NCBI RefSeq assembly: GCF_014201145.1
Contig: NZ_JACHDP010000001.1
Span: 5,270,001-5,334,000, forward strand
DNA: 64,000 bases
Reading direction: 5' to 3'
DNA from: Micromonospora parathelypteridis
Lineage (GTDB): Bacteria; Actinomycetota; Actinomycetes; Mycobacteriales; Micromonosporaceae
Each line of letters starts with the position of its first letter. Position 1 is the stretch's first letter. This document shows positions 54,156 to 63,081 of the stretch, piece after piece. The notes under the pieces are model-generated. The model did not search any database and was not told the DNA's origin. It worked only from the letters and a program-made list of their open reading frames with translations. A program made the position numbers and the translations under genes.

Positions 54156-57100
54156 TCAGCGGCGGGGTCGACCGGTCAGATGGGTCAGCGAGCGGGCGAC
54201 CAGGTCATCGCGGGCCGCCGGGGGCAGACCCTCCAGCCCGAAGCCCAGGTACACCGTGTCCCCGGTGACCACCACCGAGCCCTCCTCGAACGCCTGCTGG
54301 CTGCGTGACCAGTCGTTGGCGTTGCCACCGGACCCGGCCGGTGGCCCGGCCACCGTCCAGCCGCCCAGGTCGGCCGACTCGAACGAGGTCTCCGCCACGG
54401 TCGCACCGTCGACGAGTACCCGCGTGTCGTCCACGAAGACGCCCAGACCCTGCGTGGACCAGTCCGAGGCGTACGTGATCGACACCTCCACCTGCTTGCC
54501 GGCGTAGCCGGACAGGTCGACCGCGAACTCCTTCCAGCCGTTCGACGTCCCGGTCGCGGCGTTCCAGGCGCCGGTGCTTCCGGTGGGGGAGCAGTCCGCA
54601 CCCTGGTAGTGGGCGAGGAACGGGTGCAGCTCGTCCCAGCCGCTGGTGCAGCTCTCCCCGGTGACCGTGCCGGTCTTGCCGTTGGTGTCCGGCAGGGTCG
54701 TCCAGTTGTCGGTGCCCACCTCGTGCGCCTCGACGAAGAGGAAGTCCCAGTTCTGCTCGATCTCGTACGAGGTGAAGAAGCGCAACTCACCACTGCTCGC
54801 CCCGGTGAGGTCCACCGTGCGGGTGAGCCGCTTGTACGACTCGTCGGCCTGCCCGCTGTGCAGGTACCACTCACCCGTACGCGGGTCGAACGGCGCGCCG
54901 CCCGGCCGGGTCCAGCCCACCGGCGCGGAGCTGGCGAACTGTGGGAACTCGTCCGGTGGCAGGAAGCTCGACGTGGTCAGGAACGACGCGGTGTGCGCCT
55001 GGTTCTCCGCCGACCCGGGTGCGTTGAGCTGCCCGCTGAAGCCGGTGAACGGGGCGGCGGTCCCGGCGACCGGGTACGGGTCGCCGTCCGGGCTGGTTCC
55101 GCCGTCGCTGACGTAGGTGTGCGCGCCCAGCCAGTACTGCTGGAAGTCGTTCAACAACGGCAGGCAGCTGAGGGCCTCGGCGTCGGTGCACTCCGGCGGC
55201 GCGTCGGGGTGATAGACGTACGACCCGTTGGCGCCCTGCGCGAACAGCGCGTACTGGCCGCTGATCAGGAGCTTGCCACCCTCGTTGAGGTAGTCCCGGA
55301 CGGCCAGCTCGGTGTCCAGCGCCGCCTTGGCCGTGGTGCCGGCCACCTGGCCGGGGCCGCGCAGGATCACGTCGTCGCCGGTTTCCCAGACCACCGCCTT
55401 GTAGTGCGACAGCACGCCGAGCGGGTGTGGCGCCTTGCGGCCCATCGCGTCGAAGTCGTACACGTCGCTGCTGCGCCCGGCGGCCCTCAGCGACGCCGCG
55501 ACCTCGTCGGCGTACTTCGCGGTGGTCCCGGTCTGCGCCGGGCTGAGGCCGGTGACGTCCTCCATGGCGAGGACGAGCACGTCGCCGCCTATGTCGCTGT
55601 GCACCCGGTAGGTGAAGTGTTCGCTGGCGACCACGCCGGCACGCGGCTTGTTCCCGGTGAACCAGACCTCCACCCGGTCACCCGGCTTCGCGCCGGTGAC
55701 CGTGCCGCGCAGCTCGGCGTAGTAGTCGTCGTGCGTGTCGCCGTACCGTTCGCCGCCGCGCCATTCGCGGACCGCGACCGTCTTCGGCCGCCCGCCGTTG
55801 ATCAGGTAGTGCATCCGGACGTTCTTGAGTGAACGACGGGTGATCGAGGCGACCTGCTGGGTGCGCCCGTACGAGGTGTCGAACGTGTCCACCTCGAAGT
55901 CCGGGGTGCTCCGACCGACGACCGACACCGGCTCGTCCGGGTCCGCCGCCGACTTCGCCACGGCCAGCGCGAACGGCAGGTTCTTGCTCACCTCGCCGGC
56001 GATGAGGGCCTCGTCGTCGGGGAAGATGAAGCCGCTGACGCAGTCCTCCGGGCGCCACTCGTCGTCCGGGTCGACCGCCGAGGCGGCCTCGCAGGTGGAC
56101 ATCTCCGGGGTGAAGCCCAACGTGCCGTACTTGACGGTGGCGTGGCTGTCGGTGTCACCGTTGGTGGTGTACAGCTCGGCGGAGATGTCCGGGTCGTAGC
56201 CGGGCACCGCGGGGTGCGCGTCGTCACCGGCCATCGCCTCGTAGATCACGTCGTCCGGGGTCGGGGTGCTCACCTGCCAGCCGACGCCGTAGAGCAGCAA
56301 CTCGGCCGCCGAGTGGTAGTTGACGAAGAACTCGAAACCGACCCGCTTGAAGAGCCGGTCCAGGGCTACGGTCTCCGGCTCCGAGTTGGGGCCGGGGCCA
56401 CGGTAGGTCTCACTGTTCGGTTCGGGTGACGAGCCCTCGTTGTCGTACCCCCACTTGTAGCTGAAGTTGCGGTTGAGGTCGACGCCGTCGCCCGAGGTGA
56501 TCTGCCCGTCGCCGTTGTTGTCGCGCAGGTTCTTGCGCCAGAGCCGGTTGCCGGGGGTGAAGGTGTGGTCGTAGCCGTCCGGGTTGGCGACCGGCAGGAA
56601 CCACAGCTCGGTCGAGTCCAGAAGGCGGGTGATCTCCCTGTCGGTGCCGTAGCTGTTCAGCACGTGGTGCATCAGCCGGCGGGTCATCTCCGGAGTGATC
56701 CACTCGCGGGCGTGCTGCGCACCCGCGTAGAGGACCGCCGGTCGCTTGCCGTCCGCGACGGTCCGCGCGTTCTTGGTGACCTTCAGGGCGAGGATCGGCT
56801 GGCCCTGCTGGCTGCGGCCGACCGTCTCGACCTTCGTCAGTTTCGGGAACCGCGCGGCGGTGGCGTTCAGCTCGTCCCGGAGGCCGCCCGGCTCCCCGTA
56901 GGGGCGGAACGCCGTCCAGCCTGCCGCGGCCTGCTCCCGCAGCGCCTGTGACGCGTCCTTGCCGTGCACCTTCTTCACCGACAGCGGGACGCCCTTGTCG
57001 GTCAACCGTTTGGCCTGCCGGCGGCTGAGCACCGTCTCGACCGTCGTGCGGCCGGCCGAGTCCGTCTTCGCGTCGTGGCCGAGGTCGACCCCCGCCGCGC

Positions 57101-57260
57101 GTAGTTGATCCCGCTGTTTCGCGTCGACCGTGCCGACGTACACCTCCAGGCCGTCGCGTGCGCCGGGGTCGGACGGTGGCTTCGCGCTTGCCGGCGGGGC
57201 TATCGCCAGTGCGCCGAGCAGGGTGACCACGCTGGCGATCGCCAGTCGTCTCGGTCTCAT
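54156..57260 (-). CDS. Large secreted M14 zinc carboxypeptidase with C-terminal binding domains
   Basis: A 1034-residue exoenzyme. Signal peptide about 1-26 (ASA cleavage), propeptide to about 115, then an M14 domain with zinc ligands His183 and Glu186 (GAQHAREWITPE) and His316 (NYHSAAELL), Arg264 in DLNRNF, and catalytic Glu386 in GFTPEMST. A glycosylhydrolase-like middle domain and a C-terminal MAM/immune-inhibitor-A-like beta-sandwich (about 760-1000: FLFVEAHEVGTDNWTTLPDTNG, VSITYASDWSTQGLGVFVDDTRV) follow. AAGGAGG precedes the ATG. It is probably a nutritional peptidase releasing C-terminal residues. Confidence 0.92.
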   Translation of the reverse strand: MRPRRLAIASVVTLLGALAIAPPASAKPPSDPGARDGLEVYVGTVDAKQRDQLRAAGVDLGHDAKTDSAGRTTVETVLSRRQAKRLTDKGVPLSVKKVHGKDASQALREQAAAGWTAFRPYGEPGGLRDELNATAARFPKLTKVETVGRSQQGQPILALKVTKNARTVADGKRPAVLYAGAQHAREWITPEMTRRLMHHVLNSYGTDREITRLLDSTELWFLPVANPDGYDHTFTPGNRLWRKNLRDNNGDGQITSGDGVDLNRNFSYKWGYDNEGSSPEPNSETYRGPGPNSEPETVALDRLFKRVGFEFFVNYHSAAELLLYGVGWQVSTPTPDDVIYEAMAGDDAHPAVPGYDPDISAELYTTNGDTDSHATVKYGTLGFTPEMSTCEAASAVDPDDEWRPEDCVSGFIFPDDEALIAGEVSKNLPFALAVAKSAADPDEPVSVVGRSTPDFEVDTFDTSYGRTQQVASITRRSLKNVRMHYLINGGRPKTVAVREWRGGERYGDTHDDYYAELRGTVTGAKPGDRVEVWFTGNKPRAGVVASEHFTYRVHSDIGGDVLVLAMEDVTGLSPAQTGTTAKYADEVAASLRAAGRSSDVYDFDAMGRKAPHPLGVLSHYKAVVWETGDDVILRGPGQVAGTTAKAALDTELAVRDYLNEGGKLLISGQYALFAQGANGSYVYHPDAPPECTDAEALSCLPLLNDFQQYWLGAHTYVSDGGTSPDGDPYPVAGTAAPFTGFSGQLNAPGSAENQAHTASFLTTSSFLPPDEFPQFASSAPVGWTRPGGAPFDPRTGEWYLHSGQADESYKRLTRTVDLTGASSGELRFFTSYEIEQNWDFLFVEAHEVGTDNWTTLPDTNGKTGTVTGESCTSGWDELHPFLAHYQGADCSPTGSTGAWNAATGTSNGWKEFAVDLSGYAGKQVEVSITYASDWSTQGLGVFVDDTRVLVDGATVAETSFESADLGGWTVAGPPAGSGGNANDWSRSQQAFEEGSVVVTGDTVYLGFGLEGLPPAARDDLVARSLTHLTGRPRR

Positions 57261-57327
57261 CGCGCCTCCTTGGGTGAAGGACCTGTAGGCGCGAGCCTTC
57301 GGCGTGGCGTTATCGATGTCAATAGTT

Positions 57328-58419
57328 CTATGGGCGAGAGGTTGCTGTCCGTGTCGTTGCCACTGCCTGGTGTGATGGCCGGGGAAGTGCTGGCCCGGAG
57401 CGCCGCAGGTGCCCGACGATCGCCTCGCAGAACACCGCCTCGATGTCGCACTCCTCCTCGACGTACCGCCACCTGCCGCCCGCCCGGACGTGGTAGCCGG
57501 TCGAGTTCTCCGCGGTCACCGTGCCGAAGTGCAGGCACTGGAACTCGAACAGATGGAACTCCGCGCCGTCGTAGCCGATGTCCAGCGAGGTGAGCGGTGT
57601 GCCGAGGATGTCGGAAATCTGCTCCGCGTAGTCGAGCAACGCGTTCGGATCGACGCCCGCCATGTCCGAGAAGTCGAAGTCGCCGCTGCCGCTGGCCCGG
57701 AAGTCACCGGGGCGGTTACGGCGGTACAGGGTGTAGTACCGCTCGCCCATCCGGAGCACCTTGAAGTCACCGTCCAACCCAGGAACCAACGCCTGCACCA
57801 GGAACTTCTGTCGGTGCAGTGAGTGGGCGTGGTGGTCGCGGCGCAGCAGCCGCCGGCCGTGTTCGCGGGCGGCCTCGGTGCGGTCGCGGGTCTGGCTGAG
57901 GGTGCGGGCGGTCCGCAGCAGTTCCTGTCGGTCGGCGGCGCGGGCCACGAACTGGGAGCCAGCGCCGTACGCCGACTTGACCACCTTCGGCCACGGCCCG
58001 TCCAGCTTCGTCGTGGCGAGTTCCTCGTAGGTGCCGAAGGTGCGGGTGCCGAGGCGGCGGGCGTCCTGCGGGAAGAGTTGGGCGCGCAGCGCCTCCATCA
58101 TCACCTTGTTGTGGTGCGCGCGCAGGTAGCGGTAACCCGGGATGACCCGCGCGCCGGCGGTTTCCAGCGCGAGTACCAGATCCTCGATCCAGCTCTTGTA
58201 GTGCAGCCCGCGGTCCTCGGACGAGGTGTAGAGCACCGGCACGCCGTGCAGGCCGTCGCTCAGGTCCAGGTCGGCGAACCGGACGACCTCAGGTTCGAGG
58301 CCGGCGCGGGTGAGGTACGCGGTGATCTTGTCGAGGTCCATCGTGCACAGACCGTGCCTTGTGCGGGCTGTGGAGTAGAACGTGCCGCGGTAGTCGGTCA
58401 GGAGCAGAATTCTGGTCAT
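57328..58419 (-). CDS. ATP-grasp family enzyme
   Basis: A 363-residue protein starting at ATG 58419 (MTRILLLTDYRGTFYSTA) with AGAGAG about seven bases upstream. It shows an ATP-grasp layout: a pre-ATP-grasp domain to about 115, WPKVVKSAYGAGSQFVARA (a P-loop-like strand with the ATP lysine), KFLVQALVPGLDGDFKVLRMGERYYTLYRRN, and a C-terminal metal site in LTSLDIGYDGAEFHLFEFQCLHFG. Family enzymes join a carboxylate to an amine or similar nucleophile. Neighbours (acyltransferases, glycosyltransferases) suggest a polysaccharide or lipid modification, but the substrate is unknown. Confidence 0.75.
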   Translation of the reverse strand: MTRILLLTDYRGTFYSTARTRHGLCTMDLDKITAYLTRAGLEPEVVRFADLDLSDGLHGVPVLYTSSEDRGLHYKSWIEDLVLALETAGARVIPGYRYLRAHHNKVMMEALRAQLFPQDARRLGTRTFGTYEELATTKLDGPWPKVVKSAYGAGSQFVARAADRQELLRTARTLSQTRDRTEAAREHGRRLLRRDHHAHSLHRQKFLVQALVPGLDGDFKVLRMGERYYTLYRRNRPGDFRASGSGDFDFSDMAGVDPNALLDYAEQISDILGTPLTSLDIGYDGAEFHLFEFQCLHFGTVTAENSTGYHVRAGGRWRYVEEECDIEAVFCEAIVGHLRRSGPALPRPSHQAVATTRTATSRP

Positions 58420-58668
58420 GTCGGTCTCTCTGCTGGCGAAGGCTCTCGGCCGGGGGCGCGCTGCGGGCGATCCGATGGGCAGGACGCCGGCCAGTACAAC
58501 ATGTACAAATAGGGCATAACGCCACAAATCCCAAGGTGTGCGTTATTCACATTGCGATGGTTGCCATCCTCTGTCCGCCATTTCGGCGATTGCGGCAATG
58601 CTGGCGAGTAGGTCGAATTACAATTCGGACCGCGCGATCAGTCCCACCCAGAGAACCGGGGGTCAGCG
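58420..58668. promoter_or_regulatory. Divergent control region with operator-like palindrome
   Basis: A 249-bp region, lower in GC than average, between the ATP-grasp gene and acyltransferase genes. At 58611-58631 is the near-palindrome GGTCGAATT ACA ATTCGGACC (one-base bulge), about 38 bp before the rightward start, as an operator would be. Several other short inverted pieces (CGCCATTTCGGCG, GCGATTGCGGCAATGC) lie nearby. Confidence 0.5.
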
Positions 58669-59232
58669 TTGCTCAGCATGGTGCGCGGCGTGGCAAGAGC
58701 CCTGCGGGACCGGCGGGCCGCCGCCCGGGACCCGGAGGGATTCGCCCGGTCCCTCGGCGTCAACCTGCGGGGCCGGGTCCGCTTCTACGGCATCGACCGG
58801 GCGATGTTCGGCTCCGAGCCGTGGCTCGTCTCCCTCGGCGACAACGTCTACATCACCGCGGGGGTCCAGTTCATCACCCACGACGGCGGCACGTTGATCC
58901 TCCGCAAGGAGGTGCCGGACCTGGAGTGGACCGCGCCGATCAGCATCGGGGACGACGTCTACCTCGGCGTGCGGACGACCATCCTGCCCGGGGTGACGAT
59001 CGGCAACCGCTGCATCGTCGGCGCCGGCTCGGTGGTGACGCGGGACATCCCGGACAACAGCGTCGCGGCTGGCGTTCCGGCCCGGGTTATCCGCAGCGTC
59101 GACGACTATCTCGACCGGATGCGCGCCCGATCGCTGGGGTGCGGGCACCTGCCGGCGGCCGAGAAGGCCGCGGTGATCCGTCAGATCTACGGGGTGCCCG
59201 AGCAGGCCGGCGCCGGCAGGGCGGGAGTCTGA
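58669..59232 (+). CDS. Left-handed beta-helix acyltransferase
   Basis: A 187-residue hexapeptide-repeat acyltransferase (xenobiotic/maltose-O-acetyltransferase type). The C-terminal helix includes APISIGDDVYLGVRTTILPGVTIGNRCIVGAGSVVTRDIPDNSVAAGVPARVI; catalytic His of FITHDGGT is upstream. Start TTG 58669 has GGGGG six bases before; ATG 58678 is the alternative. The next gene starts in its stop codon (TGATG). It probably O- or N-acetylates a sugar in the polysaccharide locus to the right. Confidence 0.85.
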   Translation: MLSMVRGVARALRDRRAAARDPEGFARSLGVNLRGRVRFYGIDRAMFGSEPWLVSLGDNVYITAGVQFITHDGGTLILRKEVPDLEWTAPISIGDDVYLGVRTTILPGVTIGNRCIVGAGSVVTRDIPDNSVAAGVPARVIRSVDDYLDRMRARSLGCGHLPAAEKAAVIRQIYGVPEQAGAGRAGV

Positions 59233-59930
59233 TGCGCGTCGCCGCCGGTCGGCCCGGCGCCCTCCTCGGCCCGGCGGCCGTGGCGCTGGATCGTCTCCTG
59301 TGCGCCGGTGCCCGGGCCCGTCGGGCTGTCCGCGGCCTCGCCCTGGCCGGCCGGTTCGCCGCCCGCGGGGACAACTTCACCTTCGACCCGGACGGCGTCT
59401 ACACCTGCGAGACGATCGAGGTTGGGCGCAATGTGGACCTCGGGTACCGGCCGGTCCTGATGGCGGCTCGGGCGCGGATCCGGATCGGCGACAACGTCAT
59501 GTTCGGTCCCGAGGTGACCATCCGGGGTGGCAACCACCGCATCGACCAGGTCGGCGTACCGATGATCGCGGTCGACAAGGACCCCGACGACGAGACCCAC
59601 GACCGGGGGGTCGTCATCGGGGACGACGTCTGGGTGGGCACCCGGGCGGTGATCCTGCACGGCGTGACCATCGGTCGGGGCGCGGTGATCGGTGCCGGCG
59701 CGGTCGTCACCCGGTCGGTGCCACCGTACGCGGTGGCGGCCGGCAACCCGGCCCGGGTGATCCGACTGCGCTGGCCGCTGGAGACCATCCAGGACCATGA
59801 GCGGCAGCTCTACCCGCCGGAGCGCCGACTGACCTCCGCCGAACTCGCCGGCCTGGCCGGGCTGCCGGTGCCCGAGCCGCGGCCGGCGCCGGTGACGAAG
59901 TCGCTGACCACCGGCCGCCAGGCCCGGTAG
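59232..59930 (+). CDS. Second left-handed beta-helix acyltransferase
   Basis: A 232-residue hexapeptide-repeat acyltransferase. It carries ARIRIGDNVMFGPEVTIRGGNHRID, GVVIGDDVWVGTRAVILHGVTIGRGAVIGAGAVVTRSVPPYAVAAGNPARVI, with catalytic His in GGNHR. The N-terminal 45 residues are a less usual Arg/Ala-rich helix. The ATG (59232) overlaps the preceding stop as TGATG. Its last 121 bp (59810-59930) overlap the end of the GT4 gene on the other strand; both readings are family-like up to near their ends. Confidence 0.84.
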   Translation: MRVAAGRPGALLGPAAVALDRLLCAGARARRAVRGLALAGRFAARGDNFTFDPDGVYTCETIEVGRNVDLGYRPVLMAARARIRIGDNVMFGPEVTIRGGNHRIDQVGVPMIAVDKDPDDETHDRGVVIGDDVWVGTRAVILHGVTIGRGAVIGAGAVVTRSVPPYAVAAGNPARVIRLRWPLETIQDHERQLYPPERRLTSAELAGLAGLPVPEPRPAPVTKSLTTGRQAR

Positions 59931-61120
59931 TCGAAGCAGTGTGCCCGCTCGCGGGCCGCCCGGCTCATCGCCGCCCAGCCCGGATCGTCGAGCAGCAGCG
60001 CCCGCTCCAGCCCACGCCGCACGTCGTCCGCGCCCGAACCGTCGAGCACGATGCCCTCCCGGCCGTCCACGATGTACCGGCGGAGGTCGCTGGTGTGGTT
60101 GAGCAGCACGGGGCAGCCGGCGGCCAGACTCTCCGGCACCTTGGACGGGAAGCCCGCCTGCGCGTACCCGACCGGCGGGCGGACCAGCACCGAGAAGTGT
60201 GCCCGGCCCAGCTCGGCGAGCACCCGTTCGCGCGGCACCCAGCCGAGGAAGCACACCTGGTCGTCGAGGTCGGCGGAGCGGGCCTCGTCCAGGTCGGAGA
60301 GGTTGCCGGCCTGTTCCCGGCTTACCCCGGCGATCACCAGGCGCACCCGGGCCCGATCGGCGGGCGCGAGGCCGCGGATGGCCTCCAGCACCACGGCCAG
60401 TTGGTCCTTGGCGCCGGCCGAGCCCGCGTAGAGCAGCCGGAGCCCTTCGTCGAGCGAGGGCGGGGCGGGGTCGTCGTAGCTGGCGCAGTCCACCTGTGGC
60501 GGCACCACCAGCGTCTGCCGGCCCTGGCCGACGAAGTGCCGCTCCAGCGCCTCGGAGATGGCGATGACCCGGTCGGCGAGCCGGCCGACCAGGGCGAACG
60601 CCCACCGGTGCCGGAGGAAGTACGGCGTGCGCCAGCCCCGGGGGAACTGCGCCCGGTCGTGCCGTTCGAGCACGTCCACGGTCACCGGGCAGCGCACCGC
60701 CGCACGCAGCACCGCCCAGGTGAGCAGGTCCCACAGGCCCAGCGGCAGGTACACGCCAGCCAGCCCGCTCGGGCGGACTCCCGCGCGGCGCAGCGCGGCG
60801 AGCACCCGCAGCGGGCGGATGCGCCGGTGCAGCCAGCGGCCGAGGACGCCACCGCCGATGCGGCGGCGGGGCAGGGTGATCAGTCGCACGTCCGGTGGCA
60901 GGTCCGGAGCGACGGCAGGGCGCGACCCGTCGTCGGGCCAGTCGTTGACCACCAGTGTCACCCCGCCGGGCGGAGTGGCGGACCGCGCCAGTTGCAGCAG
61001 GCGGTTGGACATCGCGTCACCGTGCGGGAACCGGTACGCGGCCAAGGCCAGCACCTGCGGCGTCGCGCCGGGCCGGAGGAGGGCCGGGATGAGGTGCGCG
61101 GTGGTGGCGGGCTGTCCCAC
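59810..61120 (-). CDS. Family 4 glycosyltransferase
   Basis: A 436-residue GT-B enzyme of GT4. It has VTVDVLERHDRAQFPRGWR, the RVIAISEALERHFVGQGRQTLVVPPQVD loop, RLLYAGSAGAKDQLAVVLEAI, VCFLGWVPRERVLAELGRAHFSVLVRPP, and FPSKVPESLAAGCPVLLNHTSDLRRYI (ExxxxGxPV site). It starts at GTG 61118-61120 with GGGAG six bases upstream. It ends inside the converging acyltransferase gene. It is likely part of an exopolysaccharide pathway with the flippase and the GT4 at the right edge. Confidence 0.85.
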   Translation of the reverse strand: MGQPATTAHLIPALLRPGATPQVLALAAYRFPHGDAMSNRLLQLARSATPPGGVTLVVNDWPDDGSRPAVAPDLPPDVRLITLPRRRIGGGVLGRWLHRRIRPLRVLAALRRAGVRPSGLAGVYLPLGLWDLLTWAVLRAAVRCPVTVDVLERHDRAQFPRGWRTPYFLRHRWAFALVGRLADRVIAISEALERHFVGQGRQTLVVPPQVDCASYDDPAPPSLDEGLRLLYAGSAGAKDQLAVVLEAIRGLAPADRARVRLVIAGVSREQAGNLSDLDEARSADLDDQVCFLGWVPRERVLAELGRAHFSVLVRPPVGYAQAGFPSKVPESLAAGCPVLLNHTSDLRRYIVDGREGIVLDGSGADDVRRGLERALLLDDPGWAAMSRAARERAHCFDYRAWRPVVSDFVTGAGRGSGTGSPARPASSAEVSRRSGG

Positions 61121-61411
61121 AAGCTGCTCCCTGGGAATGGGTTCCTGGCGGTTTGAGCGTTTAGTCTAGGTTGTCCTCTGTAGCCACACGGTGTCCATGC
61201 GTCGTGTCGCGGTGCGTCGAGTGACGAATCAGCCACTATTCGTCACCGCCGCAGGTGGCCGTCGTTGTAGGAATGACCTGTCGACGGGGCATGGAGGCGG
61301 CACCGGCATGCGACCACCGATCACCGGGCAGGTGTGTGCCGCCGTCCGCCGACCGCGCAGCGCGAACGATGAGCTGGTGAGGCTCTGCCGGCCAGCGTCG
61401 CGGCGGGTCTG
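61121..61411. promoter_or_regulatory. Divergent region with perfect 9-bp operator-like inverted repeat
   Basis: A 291-bp gene-free stretch between GT4 and flippase genes. At 61221-61246 the sequence GTGACGAAT (8-base spacer) ATTCGTCAC is a perfect inverted repeat, lower in GC than its surroundings and well placed as an operator between two divergent promoters. The region also holds a TAGTCTAGGTTG run near 61160 that could be a leftward -10. I see no other clear signal. Confidence 0.5.
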
Positions 61412-62908
61412 ATGCCTCCCCGTCACGGGGCTGTCGGAGAGGCCAGGTCGACATCGGCCGTCGGGCGGCACCGGGCGGTCGACGGCGTACAGCTGTCGAA
61501 CCGCGTCGAACCAACCCGACGGCGATCAACCCCGGTCGCCCCGCACCGGGCGCCGAAATCCCGGAGCCGGGTGCTCGCCAGCGGCATCGTGTCCTCGCTG
61601 GCCGGCAAGATGGTCGGGTTGGCCGCGCCCCTGCTGATCACGCCGCTGGCGTTCCGCAGCCTGGGAGCCGAGCGGTTCGGCCTCTGGATGGCGGTCACCT
61701 CCCTCACCGGCATGGCGCTCTTCGCGGACTTCGGGCTCGGCAACGGGCTGCTGACCCGACTGGCCAGGCTGCAAGGCACCGGCGAACGGGAGGCGGCCGC
61801 CCGGGAGGTTTCCAGCGCCTACGCACTGCTCGGCGCGGTGTCCGTACTGCTGCTCGGCCTCCTGGCGATGACCCTGCGGCTGGTGCCCTGGCCGGCGCTG
61901 CTGAACGCGACCGATCCGGCGGTCGCCCGCGACGCCCGCCCGGTGGTGCTGCTCTGCTTCGGCGCGTTCCTGGTCAACATCCCCCTCGCTCTGATCCAGC
62001 GCGTCCAGTACGCCCAGCAGCAGGTGGCCCAGAGCAATCTCTGGCAGGCCGGCGGCAGTCTGGTCTCGGTCGTCGTGGTCTACGTGGTGGTCGCCGGCGG
62101 GGCCGACCCGCTGCTGGTGATCGCCGGCGCGGTGCTCGCGGTGCCGCTGGTCAACCTCGCCAACGCCCTCTGCTACTTCGGCTGGCAGGACCGAGGGCTG
62201 CGACCCCGCCTGCGGCACGTGCGAGCGGCGGTGGCCCGGGGGCTGCTTCGGCTGGGCGCCCGGTTCTTCCTGCTCTCGGTGCTCTCCTCGGTGGTGCTCA
62301 ACCTCGACGGCTTCCTGATCAGCCGGGTGCTCGGGCTTCCCGCCGCGGCGACGTACGCGGTCGTCCTGCGAATGTTCGCCCTGCTGACGCTCTTCATCAC
62401 GCTGGTGAACCTGCCGCTGTGGCCGGCCAACGGCGAGGCGTTGGCGCGCGGTGACCTGGCCTGGGTGCGGCGTACGACGCCCCGGATGGTCTACCTGTCC
62501 GCCGCCGTGGTCGCCGTGCCGGGAGTTGCGCTCGTGCTCTTCGGTGACGACGTGCTGAGACTCTGGGTGCGCTCCACCGATCTCGCGCCGGTGCCACGCA
62601 CCCTGCTTGCCGCGCTCGCCGTGTGGTCGGTGCTGCTGGCCGTCGCGGCCCCGTTGTTCATGGTGCAGAACAGCATCGGTCTGCTCCGGCCCCAGTTCGT
62701 CGGTTGGGCGGCCTGCCTGCTGCTGGCCGTACCCCTGAAGATCGTGCTGGCCGCGCGGGTGGGTCTGCCCGGCGTGGCGTTGGCATCGGCCGGAACGTAC
62801 GTGTTGACGGTGCTGCCGGCCGCCGTCATCGGTTACCGCCGTGCGATCGCCGGAGCGGAACCGGTGTCCGGCCGGCACGCCCAGATCGAGCCCGTCGTGG
62901 GCACCTGA
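61412..62908 (+). CDS. Oligosaccharide flippase (Wzx-like, MOP superfamily)
   Basis: A 498-residue membrane protein with about 12-14 helices. The conserved opening RVLASGIVSSLAGKMVGLAAPLLITPLAFRSLGAERFGLWMAVTSLTGMALFADFGLGNGLL is that of the polysaccharide biosynthesis/flippase family (GLW and DFGLGN motifs). The first 50 residues are hydrophilic and poorly like the family, so the true start may be later than ATG 61412; no good ribosome site decides it. It moves lipid-linked sugar units across the membrane. Neighbours are GT4 enzymes, so it belongs to an exopolysaccharide locus. Confidence 0.82.
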   Translation: MPPRHGAVGEARSTSAVGRHRAVDGVQLSNRVEPTRRRSTPVAPHRAPKSRSRVLASGIVSSLAGKMVGLAAPLLITPLAFRSLGAERFGLWMAVTSLTGMALFADFGLGNGLLTRLARLQGTGEREAAAREVSSAYALLGAVSVLLLGLLAMTLRLVPWPALLNATDPAVARDARPVVLLCFGAFLVNIPLALIQRVQYAQQQVAQSNLWQAGGSLVSVVVVYVVVAGGADPLLVIAGAVLAVPLVNLANALCYFGWQDRGLRPRLRHVRAAVARGLLRLGARFFLLSVLSSVVLNLDGFLISRVLGLPAAATYAVVLRMFALLTLFITLVNLPLWPANGEALARGDLAWVRRTTPRMVYLSAAVVAVPGVALVLFGDDVLRLWVRSTDLAPVPRTLLAALAVWSVLLAVAAPLFMVQNSIGLLRPQFVGWAACLLLAVPLKIVLAARVGLPGVALASAGTYVLTVLPAAVIGYRRAIAGAEPVSGRHAQIEPVVGT

Positions 62909-63081
62909 ACGGGCACCCTGCGGCGTCGCGTCACCTCGCCGCCGGGGTCGCAGTTACCAACCGTGGCGCGGTCAGCGCACCCGGATCGGGTCGTCGCTGA
63001 GCCGCCGTTGGAATGAGGGTTCATGCAGTGTTTGACCGTGAGTGACAGCCCGCGCCACCCGGAGCCGGTCGGAGTCGCAAC

